Of a DNA stretch of 22,240 nt, positions 1 through 9,139 are shown piece by piece. A program made the position numbers and the translations under genes. The stretch's first letter is position 1, and each line of letters starts with the position of its first letter. The notes under the pieces are model-generated. The model was not told the DNA's origin and did not search any database. It was given only the letters and a program-made list of their open reading frames with translations. The stretch is from a virus, in IMG/VR virus record IMGVR_UViG_3300008259_003508, positions 1-22,240 of that record; one strand, written 5' to 3'.

Positions 1-1
1 A

Positions 2-1498
2 GATTCTCAAAAGGCTCAAGAAGATAGAATCAAGGCTTTGGCTGATTTAAATGAGAAATCTATACAAGATGAGATTAATGCAAAGATTAAGCTTGTTCAA
101 CAAGATGCAAAGTTAAGCGAGCAGCAGAAACAGGATCTTATTAAGAAGTATGAGGAGTTGAAGCAGGCCAGGTTGGATCTGGCTCAGTTCAACGAGCAGA
201 ATGAGTTGAACATCATTAATGCGCAGCAGGTCGCAAGAATTGAGGCGGCAGTAAAACAGATTGATGATTTGAATATTGAGCAGGCATTGGTTATTGAGGC
301 TGACAAGGTTGAGGCGGCTAATGAGGCGGTGGCTAAGAGCTTTGAGGATTTGGGAGAGGCTATAACTCTTGAGGATTTTGCTTTAGCTAAAGATGCCGCT
401 ACTGCTAGAACAAAGGCATTAAATCAAGCTTTGATTGAAGAAAACAACATTAATAAAACAAGGATTGAGAATGCCAGGGATGCTGAGAATGCCAAAGTAC
501 AAGCTGGTGATGCTGCGGAAGCTGAAAGAAAGGCTATTAAAATAAAATATGATAATCAAATAGCCAATGCCGATAAGGAATTACAGAATAAATTAGATAA
601 GAATAATGAAGATCTGACTGATAATATTGATGAGCAAGAAAAAGCATTATTGAAAAAAAGAGAAGATAGACTGTTTCAATATGCCGATGCTACGGCTGCT
701 GTTTTAAGTGAGCTAACCAATCTATATAGCCAATTCTCTGAGAATCGAATCAAGTCTATAGAAGATGATTTACAGAAAGAAATCGAAGCCATAGATTTAT
801 TGGAAGAAAGGAATCAGGAGGCTTTTGAGCAAGGTATCATAAGCCAAGCTGAATTGAAAATAGCACAGGATCAGGCAAGACAGCAAAGGGTAAATGCTGA
901 ATTGGCTGCTGAGAAAAAAATCAAGGAAGAAAAGAAAAAGGCAGCACAACTTGAAAAAGCCAATGCATTGGTTCAAATCGCAATAGATACGGCTAGGAAC
1001 ATAGTCCAACAACCTGGAGTTCTAGGTTCATTAATACCTTTTTGGGCTATATTGGGAGCAGCTCAGGCAGCAGCAGTATTGGCTCAACCCATACCATATG
1101 CAGTAGGATCTAAAGATACCGGAGAAAGGGAACACATGGCTAGGGTTGGTGAGCATGGCGAAGAGTTCATCTGGATGCCATCAAATAGTAAGGTTTTGCC
1201 AGCCAGACAGACTAAGAAGTATTCTGATGTGATTGATGCGATGTATGACAATAGGCTGGATGATTTCATCTATAAGAACTATGTAACTCCTGCTTTGATG
1301 AATCAGAAGCAAAAATCAGAGGCTGAAGGGCAGAGGTCATTTGCAGACAACCTAGCCAAATCCATTTATTTCAATGGTGGATTGAATGCTACCGATATGG
1401 AGCAGATCAGGCGCAAGGGTCAGCGGATTAATAATGTCGATGAGATAGCTCAAGCAATAGCAAGGCAATTACCTAAATACGACCCATACCGGAACTGA
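2..1498 (+). CDS. Phage tail tape-measure protein, C-terminal part (5' end outside window)
   Basis: The frame is open from base 2, so the start lies upstream; 498 residues are visible. The first ~320 residues are almost entirely charged, alanine-rich and helical (many E, K, Q, A), as expected for the coiled-coil rod that sets tail length. A hydrophobic stretch follows (around IPFWAILGAAQAAAVLAQP), then a glycine-containing tail with the motif RVGEHGEEFIWMP. This matches the 'VGE.GpE.i..P' C-terminus common in tape-measure and tail-lysis proteins. The stop TGA at 1496-1498 overlaps the next ATG by one base, so the fibre gene is probably translationally coupled. Tape-measure identity is inferred from composition, C-terminal motif and the tail genes that follow. 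The N-terminal region cannot be assessed. Confidence 0.82.
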   Translation, partial: DSQKAQEDRIKALADLNEKSIQDEINAKIKLVQQDAKLSEQQKQDLIKKYEELKQARLDLAQFNEQNELNIINAQQVARIEAAVKQIDDLNIEQALVIEADKVEAANEAVAKSFEDLGEAITLEDFALAKDAATARTKALNQALIEENNINKTRIENARDAENAKVQAGDAAEAERKAIKIKYDNQIANADKELQNKLDKNNEDLTDNIDEQEKALLKKREDRLFQYADATAAVLSELTNLYSQFSENRIKSIEDDLQKEIEAIDLLEERNQEAFEQGIISQAELKIAQDQARQQRVNAELAAEKKIKEEKKKAAQLEKANALVQIAIDTARNIVQQPGVLGSLIPFWAILGAAQAAAVLAQPIPYAVGSKDTGEREHMARVGEHGEEFIWMPSNSKVLPARQTKKYSDVIDAMYDNRLDDFIYKNYVTPALMNQKQKSEAEGQRSFADNLAKSIYFNGGLNATDMEQIRRKGQRINNVDEIAQAIARQLPKYDPYRN

Positions 1499-2508
1499 TG
1501 TCATTCATCATATCAAATAACAACGAATACAGTTTTACCATAGCTACTCCAGCTATGACATATCTTATTCCCAAGTTTAGATGTGTTGTAGAAGTTTCAG
1601 AGCCAAATGCTTATTTATATTGGACTGATACTGAATTTGCAAGCACAGGGTTAAGGAGGGAGCTAATCATGGATTATAATGATGTGCTTTTCGGTGTTTA
1701 CGCTCCATCCAGTGCGGCTGAGGTTAAGACTTTGATAGATGCTCTTATCATCAAGGCTTGGACTGATATTTGGGCAAACTTCGCTAACTATGTACCATAT
1801 ACAGGGGCTACAAACAATGTCGATTTAGGTGGTTATGGTTTGACTACTGATTATGTAGCTTTTAGCCAGACGCCATTTGTTGGCCCTGGCCCTGCACAGA
1901 TTGGATATAACGGTGCCACTTTAGGTCTTGCCTATGACTTTGATACTACCAATGTAAGGTGCGTAATCGGTCAGCAGATGTTTGCCTATGTAAAGAATGA
2001 TGAGGCGGTTACGATAACCAAGGGTCAGGCGGTTTATCTGTTTGGTGCCAGTGGTAATAAAGCAACCGTTAAGCTTGCTTATAACACTAGCGATGCAACC
2101 AGTGCTACATCATTGGGATTGGCTGCAGAAGATATCTTATCTGGACAGAACGGATTGGTAATAACTCAGGGAGTATTGGATGGGATTGACACTTCACTTT
2201 ACTCTCCGGGTGATATTTTATATGTTGGAGCTACGGCAGGATCATGGACATCGGTCAAGCCTTATGCTCCCAATCATTTAGTTTATATCGGGGTAGTTGA
2301 AAAAGCCAACGCTGGGGCAGGGCAGATCTATGTGAGAATGCAGAACGGCTACGAGCTGGATGAGATCCATGATGTGGACTTAATTACAACGCCTCCAACA
2401 AATGGAGATGTGTTGACTTATAACGGAACACTTTGGGTCGCACAGGCACCGAGTGGGGGTGGCGGTTTGACCCATCCCCAAGTATTAGCAAGAACATTAG
2501 GAGCATGA
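1498..2508 (+). CDS. Tail-fibre / virion adhesin-type structural protein
   Basis: A 336-residue protein starting at the ATG that overlaps the tape-measure stop. Residues ~1-95 are a beta-rich head. A YVPYTGATNNVDLGGYGL segment near residues 98-115 is of a type recurrent in Bacteroidota phage fibres, usually starting a fibre repeat. The next ~190 residues (QMFAYVKNDEAVTITKGQAV, LGLAAEDI, APNHLVYIG, GQIYVRMQNGYELDEIHDVD) match, from memory, a widespread phage fibre domain ending in 'NG.ELDElHDV'. A short TTPPTNGDVLTYNGTLW segment, glycine linker SGGGG and ~12-residue tail close the protein. Host contact or attachment of another fibre is inferred from family and position. The stop at 2506-2508 overlaps the next ATG (ATGA). 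Confidence 0.78.
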   Translation: MSFIISNNNEYSFTIATPAMTYLIPKFRCVVEVSEPNAYLYWTDTEFASTGLRRELIMDYNDVLFGVYAPSSAAEVKTLIDALIIKAWTDIWANFANYVPYTGATNNVDLGGYGLTTDYVAFSQTPFVGPGPAQIGYNGATLGLAYDFDTTNVRCVIGQQMFAYVKNDEAVTITKGQAVYLFGASGNKATVKLAYNTSDATSATSLGLAAEDILSGQNGLVITQGVLDGIDTSLYSPGDILYVGATAGSWTSVKPYAPNHLVYIGVVEKANAGAGQIYVRMQNGYELDEIHDVDLITTPPTNGDVLTYNGTLWVAQAPSGGGGLTHPQVLARTLGA

Positions 2509-3278
2509 TAATTTTAAGCAATACAACCGATAACCTTCAGATTGTTTTGGGTGGTACGATTACCACCAATCAATTGAATGTAGTCACATCTTGGAGGGAT
2601 ATAACCACAACAGATTATACAGCTGGCAGAACAGTTGTAAATACAAACAATGGCACTGATGTGAACATCGTACCTGCTCCAGCTGCATCAACTCAGAGGG
2701 TGGTTGACTTTATCAGCGTTTACAATGCTGACACGGCTGATGCGACTGTAACGATTAAGTTCGATGCAAATGGCACGGAGTATGTGATTTACAAGACGGT
2801 TCTTGGTGTTGGCGATACTTTGCGATTCATTGAAGGTGCAGGATTCAGCACCGAGCGCACCTTCCAGCCTGTCAAGAGCATAGTCGTTCATGCAGATGCA
2901 GGAGCCAACTTTGTAATGACCAATGCAACCTTGGCTGAGAGGTTTGCAGGTAACTCGACCAGAATGATATTTGGAGTTGACTTGCTTGGTTATACACAGG
3001 TTAGATTGGAGTCAAATAAGCAAGTAATAGGTACGGCTGGCTCCTTGTTCAGGGCAAAATACTTCACATCCTTCAATACTACCGTTACCAACTATATACA
3101 ATTGGGACTGTCTGCACAGGTTGAGTTAAGCTTGGCGGCTACTGGATATGGCGATACAGGCTGGGTTAATTTGGCTACTGCTGCAAGGGCTAATAGTATT
3201 TATATTGCCTTTACAGAATTGGGTGGTGATGGGGTTGCTGACCCGGCATTAGGTTTTACAGAAATAAGCTTTAGATAA
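2505..3278 (+). CDS. Small virion structural protein, beta-rich (257 aa)
   Basis: The ATG at 2505 is chosen because it overlaps the previous stop as ATGA and is preceded by an AGGAG-like site (2499-2503). Longer in-frame versions would have to run through the fibre gene. The product is beta-rich, with many T, V and N residues, and has no transmembrane segment or catalytic motif. A central RVVDFISVYNADTADATVTI segment followed by a GDTLRF motif resembles a small jelly-roll-like virion domain seen in many phages, often as a decoration or neck/tip component. Position between fibre and tip genes supports a virion role. Function beyond that is not recognised. Confidence 0.6.
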   Translation: MIILSNTTDNLQIVLGGTITTNQLNVVTSWRDITTTDYTAGRTVVNTNNGTDVNIVPAPAASTQRVVDFISVYNADTADATVTIKFDANGTEYVIYKTVLGVGDTLRFIEGAGFSTERTFQPVKSIVVHADAGANFVMTNATLAERFAGNSTRMIFGVDLLGYTQVRLESNKQVIGTAGSLFRAKYFTSFNTTVTNYIQLGLSAQVELSLAATGYGDTGWVNLATAARANSIYIAFTELGGDGVADPALGFTEISFR

Positions 3279-3279
3279 C

Positions 3280-3678
3280 ATGGAACCATATTTGGATTGG
3301 AAAGAAGTGACTTTGATACCAGCAGACTTGACTGGTTACACCACGGCTATAGATATCTTAGACACGCCTGGAGTGGATGAGTTCTATGAGATAGTGAAGA
3401 TAATGATCAAGGTTCCATTCAACTCGGTGGCTTATGACTTTGTAGGGGATATTGATTTTGAGATTGTATCAGAGCGGATCATGCGTTTCCAGCAGGATGT
3501 AATATCTAGCGCAGTCGATGTGGTCAGCATGGGCAATGCCATGCTTTGCCAGGATACCTGTGCGCCATATATCGGGATTGGTCAGCCTTTGAAGTTAAGA
3601 TTGGTTGGTGCCGCTCCTACTGTAGGTGATTCTGATGTTATTATAAAGGTATGGTTCTACAAGCATAGCTTCGCATGA
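3280..3678 (+). CDS. Hypothetical virion-associated protein (132 aa)
   Basis: Starts at ATG 3280, two bases after the previous stop, and ends at 3676-3678 inside the next ATG (ATGATAA). The 132-residue product is acidic and beta-rich, with two cysteines in an AMLCQDTCAPYIG segment (CxxxC) near residue 90 and a final strand VIIKVWFYKHSF. There is no signal peptide or membrane segment. It does not match a family I can name. Tight packing on both sides says it is a real gene of the tail module, possibly a small accessory component of the tail tip or a fibre-decorating protein. Confidence 0.5.
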   Translation: MEPYLDWKEVTLIPADLTGYTTAIDILDTPGVDEFYEIVKIMIKVPFNSVAYDFVGDIDFEIVSERIMRFQQDVISSAVDVVSMGNAMLCQDTCAPYIGIGQPLKLRLVGAAPTVGDSDVIIKVWFYKHSFA

Positions 3679-4106
3679 TAAGGATTCTAATCTTATTGCT
3701 CTTAGTGGTTCCATGCCATGCGCAGAAGTTCAGCTTTAAGGAGCATCGGACAAGCTTGGCTTTTGCCTTTGCCAATGGGTTAGCTGATGGCACAAGAGAC
3801 GCTGCCATGTTCCACATGAACGATGCCAGTTCCCGTTGGTGGAACTCTGATGAGTCATGGGAGAATAAATATAAGGACTATCCCAATGATATGAGTCCAG
3901 CTTTTTGGGGTTCAACCAATATATTTGTGTGGACTACTGATGCGCCTCATTTCTTCAATATGCTATCCAACCAAGCCATGAGTTTTGCCGTTGTAACCTA
4001 TCCGGGTAACTCTGGCAAGTTCAAGCATATTGTCAGGGATGCTCTTATCTATAATCTAACCAGGCAGGCTGGTCATTCATTAATGTATAAAGTTGTTTTG
4101 AAATAA
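3675..4106 (+). CDS. Small exported protein of unknown function (143 aa, signal peptide)
   Basis: The N-terminus MIRILILLLLVVPCHAQ is a clear secretion signal, with a positive n-region, an eleven-residue hydrophobic core and an A|Q cleavage position. The VPC step is not a canonical lipobox, so a lipoprotein is less likely. The mature part of ~127 residues has no further long hydrophobic helix and is aromatic-rich: GLADGTRDAAMFHM, SWENKYKDYP, FWGSTNIFVWTTDAPHFFNM. I recall small exported proteins with an 'SW.NK.K ... GST.fVw.TDg.H' pattern in Bacteroidota phages and genomes, but cannot name the family or verify it. It is coupled to both neighbours by overlapping stop/start codons. A cell-envelope role (lysis, exclusion or ejection) is possible but unproven. 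Confidence 0.6.
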   Translation: MIRILILLLLVVPCHAQKFSFKEHRTSLAFAFANGLADGTRDAAMFHMNDASSRWWNSDESWENKYKDYPNDMSPAFWGSTNIFVWTTDAPHFFNMLSNQAMSFAVVTYPGNSGKFKHIVRDALIYNLTRQAGHSLMYKVVLK

Positions 4107-6136
4107 TGGCATTTCGTTTCTACTTAGATGGTCAATTGACTGACCAGCCAATGAATGATACCGATTTAAGTACATCGGTAAAGAGGGATAATAGGTTGAA
4201 TAATCTAACAATTACTCAAGATGTAGAATTGGAATATAATGCCAATAATCTTTTAAATCCGGGTGAAATAAGCGGCTATCAATATTTATATGATAAGTTT
4301 TTTGCAACTGGTTGCGCTGAGGTAAATGTTGAGATTTATGACCAGGTTGATAATACAACTACTGTTCTTGTTTATAAAGGAATAATAAAAGTACCATCTA
4401 TTAAAATTGATTTACAAAGGTTTGTTTTAAGAACCAAAATTCAGGACAACGGTTATTATTCATATATAAATAATAACAGAAGCATTCCTGTGCTTTTGAC
4501 TGGACAAAAGACTAAAAACGGAAATGATATTACTCAGCTTAGTAAATATGATGTTGATCTTTATAATTCAATCAATGGCACATCTGTAGGAACCAGACAA
4601 GGATTAAAAATATATGACTGCTTTGATTTTTTAATTAGGGCAATCAGTGACAATCAATTGACATTTCAAAGCTCATTTTTAAGCAATCTTACTGAGGTTC
4701 CTTTCTTATTTACATGGGGATCATTAAGGAATGTGCTGAACTTTGATTCTTACACGGTTACTTTTGAAACCTTGTTCGATGAATTGAACAAGATATATAG
4801 CTTGTTTTACTATATAGATGAAAGCAATCCCAATAATCCAATATTTAGGATTGAAAACTATGATAGCAGTTTCAATGGTGCGCCTGGAATTAGTTTCACA
4901 GATATAAAAGAATTGGATGTATCATATCAGCTGGAAAATTATTTTTCTGATATAGATGTAGGAAGTGAATTTGTTACAGTTGGAAGCGTTGCCAATTATC
5001 CTTTTACCGACTTTTTAGGATACAACGGATGGGATATAAAAAACATATTTCCAAGAGGGCAATGTAATACAAATAACAAGCTTGATCTGGTTAATGAATT
5101 TGTAATACACAGCAATTCCATTCAGGATGTGGTTGTGATGGCTACTACTGAGTATCAGTCGGCATTGTTTCTAATTGCTTGTGATAATGTTGATGATATA
5201 AACTTTACAGCTTCAGCGATTAAATACGATCCGTATGGTGTTGGTGATTCATTTTATAATATTGTATTCAATAATTTCAATAAGTTACAAAGGCATTCAT
5301 CAAGATTTACAACTGATTTAGGAACTTTTCTGGCTTCAGGAGGTGATAACTTTAGGGCCTTGATGGGTTATAGCTCGGCTACTCAAAGGGTTTATCAAGC
5401 AATGGGTTCTGCTTTTACGGGTAATTTAATGCAATTTAATGCTAATGGCTATTTTTCTGGTAATGTTAATTTGGGAGCAGTAAATGAAACACAAGGCGGT
5501 GGTTTTGATAGTGGTGGAAATTATATCAATTCTACACCATTTGAATATACAGCACCATTGGAAGGAAATTATTCCTTTAATTTTCAATTGGTATTTGAAA
5601 TAAATGGTATAGTAGGTTCTCCAGGTTATAATGAAAGATTTGAATTGGAAATGTATTTTAATCCAGTTGTTTCATCAGGTGGATATTTTACAAATACATT
5701 TTTTATTCAAACATATTATCTAAATGGAATTTTTACTCAAAATTTATCTGGAGTTGCTTATTTGTATCCAGGTGATACTGTTAAAGCCAGTTATAATATA
5801 TACTTTAAAGATAGTATTTCATCAACTGATCCAACCCAGCAATTCGCTAGAAATTTGATAGTAAAATGGGATTCATTTTTTGAATGCACAGCAAGCCCAG
5901 ATGGTGGAGTTATTCCATACGCTGGTGATCTTAATGTGAGAAAATATATTTATGAATTTGATTATGATATAAATCAAACCGATTTCTTAGCTTTAAAACC
6001 TGTTATTACTGGGCCTATAGAATTTGAAAAGGATGGTAAAACAAACATTGGATGGGTTGAAAGTATGAAGCGGAATGATTGGACTGGTATGACAACAATT
6101 AAATTAATAACGAACAATGCCTCTATTACGCAATAA
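4106..6136 (+). CDS. Large tail-tip protein (676 aa), possible baseplate hub component
   Basis: Start ATG 4106 shares one base with the preceding TAA. The N-terminus (FRFYLDGQLTDQPMND, then NNLTITQDVELEYN near residue 35) resembles the opening of large tail proteins that follow the tape measure in Bacteroidota phages. The middle (residues ~150-330) is mixed alpha/beta, including a QLTFQSSFLSN strand and an ETLFDELNKIYSLFYYIDE segment, compatible with a hub-like fold. A beta-sandwich-like stretch (FEYTAPLEGNYSFNFQLVFE, around residue 473) lies in the C-terminal half. That half is markedly AT-rich compared with the capsid genes. The gene overlaps the next by 20 bases. The hub role is inferred from order and size; no enzymatic motif is visible. 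Confidence 0.6.
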   Translation: MAFRFYLDGQLTDQPMNDTDLSTSVKRDNRLNNLTITQDVELEYNANNLLNPGEISGYQYLYDKFFATGCAEVNVEIYDQVDNTTTVLVYKGIIKVPSIKIDLQRFVLRTKIQDNGYYSYINNNRSIPVLLTGQKTKNGNDITQLSKYDVDLYNSINGTSVGTRQGLKIYDCFDFLIRAISDNQLTFQSSFLSNLTEVPFLFTWGSLRNVLNFDSYTVTFETLFDELNKIYSLFYYIDESNPNNPIFRIENYDSSFNGAPGISFTDIKELDVSYQLENYFSDIDVGSEFVTVGSVANYPFTDFLGYNGWDIKNIFPRGQCNTNNKLDLVNEFVIHSNSIQDVVVMATTEYQSALFLIACDNVDDINFTASAIKYDPYGVGDSFYNIVFNNFNKLQRHSSRFTTDLGTFLASGGDNFRALMGYSSATQRVYQAMGSAFTGNLMQFNANGYFSGNVNLGAVNETQGGGFDSGGNYINSTPFEYTAPLEGNYSFNFQLVFEINGIVGSPGYNERFELEMYFNPVVSSGGYFTNTFFIQTYYLNGIFTQNLSGVAYLYPGDTVKASYNIYFKDSISSTDPTQQFARNLIVKWDSFFECTASPDGGVIPYAGDLNVRKYIYEFDYDINQTDFLALKPVITGPIEFEKDGKTNIGWVESMKRNDWTGMTTIKLITNNASITQ

Positions 6137-8483
6137 ATTTCAACCATACTTTCCAGATCCTGACAGTCCCAACCGTTACCAATGCGGGCCAGAGAAATAC
6201 TGTTGGCCTGTTCAGGGCGGTGACAGGGTATTGACTCAGTTCTATCAGACACCATGTAATGCGAATTTGGTATGTGATCCAGATTTCAGTGATTATACTT
6301 TAGGCCCTGAATTATTAACCAATCCTTCATTTACTGGAAACGCCAATGGTTGGTTAGAATCAGGTGATACTCCAATAACTACTACAACTCCTATTTGGCA
6401 GTGGGTAGTAGGAGATAGGATTGAATTGATTCCAGCGTCTTCAGCTCCAGTAAATGGTGCTTATCAATATATTTTAGGTTTAAATTCAAATAGCAATTAT
6501 AGGATTATAGTTGATTTTGAAATATTACAGGGATATGTTTCATCTATTAGATTAGCCACTTATGATTCTTTAGCTTTTTTTACATCAGGGTTTTATGAAT
6601 TTATTGTACCAACAGGAACAATAACAAGTAATATTTTTGAATTTGATCCTTATACAACATTTGAAGGTTATTTAGACTCAGCCAGTGTCAAGGAAGTTAC
6701 TTTTAATTGCTGGGATTTAAATAATTCATGGATTGTTGGCACAGGATCAGTTTCACATATCTTAAACACCGTAGGAGATTTGGTTGATACTTCCCCTAAT
6801 TACATCAATGCAGGTGGTTATTACAAAGCATCAGTAACGGTTAGCAATTATGTTTCAGGTTCAGTTGATTTCTATGTAAGTGATGTTTTGGCTGGTACAA
6901 TTTCTGCCAATGGTGTTTATGAATATTATATAAATCCTACTTTAAATGGTACCATATCATTTACACCAACATTTGATTTTGTAGGAGATATATCCAATCC
7001 CATAGTATATGAATTAAAAACAGATTATGCATTGGAGTTGATAGATTCCAATGGCAATATTTTTGATGTTTCAGATTCTATCAATTATTACCAGGATTAT
7101 GTAACAGTAGATTTGGATTTGAATAATTATGAATTAGCTGATGGTTGCTATAATCTAAATATGTATGATTATTGTGTAGTTACCTCAGATAATTTGGCAC
7201 AGGATCCATCATTTGTTGATGGATATACTTATTGGACTAGGACTAACGGTGCAGCCCAATATGATGACACAGGCGATCAGATGAAATTTATATTTGATCC
7301 ATACAGTCAAGGCTACACTGACTATGTTACAAATGGTGACTTTTCAGGAGGTTCAACTGGTTGGAATTTGGGAGCCAATTGGTCAATAGTTGGTGGAAAG
7401 GCAGTCCACACTATTGGAAGCACTGCTACTCTTTACCAAACCATGACACTCCCAACTCCTGCATTGGGTACAAATTATAATTATTATGTTGGCTTTAATG
7501 TGGTTAATTGGAATACAGGAACCATTACCGTAAAGCTTGGCAATGCTGCAAACGGAACAACATATACTTGGAGTGGTAACGATGATTTCATCCAAATATA
7601 TCAGCCAAAGCAAAGCGGATCTGTAGATATTGTTTTTACTCCCAGTAGTAATTTCAATGGTGAGATTGATGATGTAAAGGTGGTTTTAACAAGCGGCCAT
7701 ACGGCATTTCCAATCTTGACCAATGTAGCGCAGCCATTATTTACTCCAGGTACTTATCAAACCGAATGGGAAATCATAGGCAGTTCGGATCCAAGTATAT
7801 CGGTTAGAACCAATATAATCGGAGCAAGTCCGCTAACTACTTATGAATCTACCGTAGGAGTTCAAAGCTTTACCCAATCTTATGCATTGACAGGAGGTAA
7901 TATTCAGATTGTGGCTAATTTCAGCAAGACTGATCCTCTTTATTATCCACAGTTAAATTATGTAATTGGTGATATTACGGTTGATAATATAAATGTTCAG
8001 AAAATAGAACCATTTGAGGCTACTTATACAAGTGAATGCCTTAACTATTCAAGCAATCCCATACCTCGCACCAAGATGATCATAGGATATTGTGATCAGA
8101 ATGCCCTAGGATTTGACTTTGAAAATACTGGCTTTAAACTGATGCACCGGGCTGAGATAAGATCCTTGAACCCTAACTATCCAAGTACTACAGAGATTAT
8201 GAAGTCTGGAAGAGGCAATGATCGGACTGTCTATGGCGAGGTTCAGAAGTATTGGCAGGTTACTACTGATTTTGCCTCTGAGACATTCCATGACACCATG
8301 GCTGCGATATTGATTTGCGATCACTTGGAAATGGGAGACACTGAAGGAACGGTGACTGAATACAGCCCACTGCCTGAAGAGTATTCACCCAATTGGAACG
8401 GTGAGGGTGCTTATAGCCTTGCCACGGCAACATTCCAGGTCAGGGTTAAAGAAAACGGCCAGAAGTTCAATAGGCATACTTAA
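6117..8483 (+). CDS. Modular tail protein with carbohydrate-binding-like beta modules (788 aa)
   Basis: Starts inside the preceding gene (20-base overlap). An N-terminal ~60 residues contain five cysteines (e.g. CGPEKYCW), and then come several repeats of a 100-150-residue beta module. Each opens with an 'N-P/G-x-F ... W' signature: TNPSFTGNANGW (~68), NCWDLNNSW (~195), AQDPSFVDGYTYW (~360) and TNGDFSGGSTGW (~404). Several close on a FTPT/S..F.G.I.. strand. This is the layout of CBM4/9-like glycan-binding modules often seen in Bacteroidota tail proteins. The last ~140 residues are a distinct conserved-looking cap (KMIIGYCDQNALGF, WQVTTDFASETFHDTMAAIL), probably the anchor on the tail. A receptor-binding role on host polysaccharide is inferred. 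Confidence 0.66.
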   Translation: MPLLRNKFQPYFPDPDSPNRYQCGPEKYCWPVQGGDRVLTQFYQTPCNANLVCDPDFSDYTLGPELLTNPSFTGNANGWLESGDTPITTTTPIWQWVVGDRIELIPASSAPVNGAYQYILGLNSNSNYRIIVDFEILQGYVSSIRLATYDSLAFFTSGFYEFIVPTGTITSNIFEFDPYTTFEGYLDSASVKEVTFNCWDLNNSWIVGTGSVSHILNTVGDLVDTSPNYINAGGYYKASVTVSNYVSGSVDFYVSDVLAGTISANGVYEYYINPTLNGTISFTPTFDFVGDISNPIVYELKTDYALELIDSNGNIFDVSDSINYYQDYVTVDLDLNNYELADGCYNLNMYDYCVVTSDNLAQDPSFVDGYTYWTRTNGAAQYDDTGDQMKFIFDPYSQGYTDYVTNGDFSGGSTGWNLGANWSIVGGKAVHTIGSTATLYQTMTLPTPALGTNYNYYVGFNVVNWNTGTITVKLGNAANGTTYTWSGNDDFIQIYQPKQSGSVDIVFTPSSNFNGEIDDVKVVLTSGHTAFPILTNVAQPLFTPGTYQTEWEIIGSSDPSISVRTNIIGASPLTTYESTVGVQSFTQSYALTGGNIQIVANFSKTDPLYYPQLNYVIGDITVDNINVQKIEPFEATYTSECLNYSSNPIPRTKMIIGYCDQNALGFDFENTGFKLMHRAEIRSLNPNYPSTTEIMKSGRGNDRTVYGEVQKYWQVTTDFASETFHDTMAAILICDHLEMGDTEGTVTEYSPLPEEYSPNWNGEGAYSLATATFQVRVKENGQKFNRHT

Positions 8484-8488
8484 TTGAT

Positions 8489-8496
8489 TATATTTG
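8489..8496 (+). promoter_or_regulatory. Candidate Bacteroidota promoter -7 box upstream of tail tube gene
   Basis: TATATTTG matches the Bacteroidota -7 consensus TAnnTTTG and lies 76 bases before the ATG at 8573, in one of the few true intergenic gaps. I do not see a clear TTTG/TTG -33 element at the usual spacing. The transcript would begin near 8503 and carry a ~70-base leader with a weak hairpin (GGTGCC 8503-8508 with GGCATT 8520-8525) and an A-rich stretch before the start. Confidence 0.5.
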
Positions 8497-8572
8497 CATA
8501 ACGGTGCCAAATAGGGTGAGGCATTAAGTAACCCCAAGAACTCAACTTAAACTCAAAAAATCTATTGCTCTC

Positions 8573-9127
8573 ATGGCAACTTGTTTGAATTACAACTGCG
8601 AGGCTCTTGGCGATCACGAAGTAGCCACATTGACCTGCAAAGGCCCACGCCCTTCCGGTATCTCTGAAGTAGTCCTCATTCTTTGCGGAAACGATCTTAC
8701 TGATCCTTCCGATGGTACTGAAGTTAATGCCCTTATCGCTGCTGGCGATGCCAAGCTGGTACAGCAGATCCGTATGGGTATTGGTCAGGGTGAAGCCACC
8801 TTGTCTCCAAAGACAACCGCTTGCGGTTTGCCTCAGACCCTTTACATTACCTACTCTGGTAACATCATCGATTACTCATGGAACACTACCAACTTTGACT
8901 TCTGGACAACCTTGGCCAGCGGTTACACTGTTGCTGGTGCCATCGCTCGCCTTTGTCCTAAGACTGGCTTCGATGATGAGTCAGTTTATTTGGATGGTGA
9001 AATCAGCTTTACAGGTGGTGCTGTCATCGTAGATACCGATGAAGAGCCTGCCCGTTTCGAGCTTACCTTCACTTACAAGGGTAACATCTCCTTGATCCCA
9101 ACTCCAACAGGCGTATTCAGCACCTAA
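8573..9127 (+). CDS. Probable major tail (tube) protein (184 aa)
   Basis: The protein begins MATCLNYNCEALGDH (C4, C9, H15), continues as a mixed beta protein with further cysteines (six in all), and ends on a strand EEPARFELTFTYKGNISLIPTP. That ending is in the style of tail-tube subunits, which finish with a beta hairpin. It has its own promoter-like leader rather than being coupled to the previous gene. Its codons look visibly richer in C-ending triplets (ATC, AAC, TTC, TAC, ACC) than its neighbours, as in the capsid gene, which is consistent with high expression. No other gene in the window is a better tail tube candidate. An alternative is a capsid decoration or other abundant virion protein. 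No Shine-Dalgarno site is seen; the ATG follows an A-rich leader. Confidence 0.6.
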   Translation: MATCLNYNCEALGDHEVATLTCKGPRPSGISEVVLILCGNDLTDPSDGTEVNALIAAGDAKLVQQIRMGIGQGEATLSPKTTACGLPQTLYITYSGNIIDYSWNTTNFDFWTTLASGYTVAGAIARLCPKTGFDDESVYLDGEISFTGGAVIVDTDEEPARFELTFTYKGNISLIPTPTGVFST

Positions 9128-9139
9128 TAGTAGGAACCT

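Noticed and set aside
2433-2508. Possible -1 frameshift at a G-run (2455-2459) fusing the fibre protein to the next gene
   Set aside because: The G-run is not a good slippery heptamer, and ATG 2505 with an AGGAG-like site in an ATGA overlap explains the downstream gene.
8712-9032. A 106-residue plus-strand frame inside the tail tube gene
   Set aside because: Lies wholly within a well-supported gene in another frame, with no start signal or recognisable domain.
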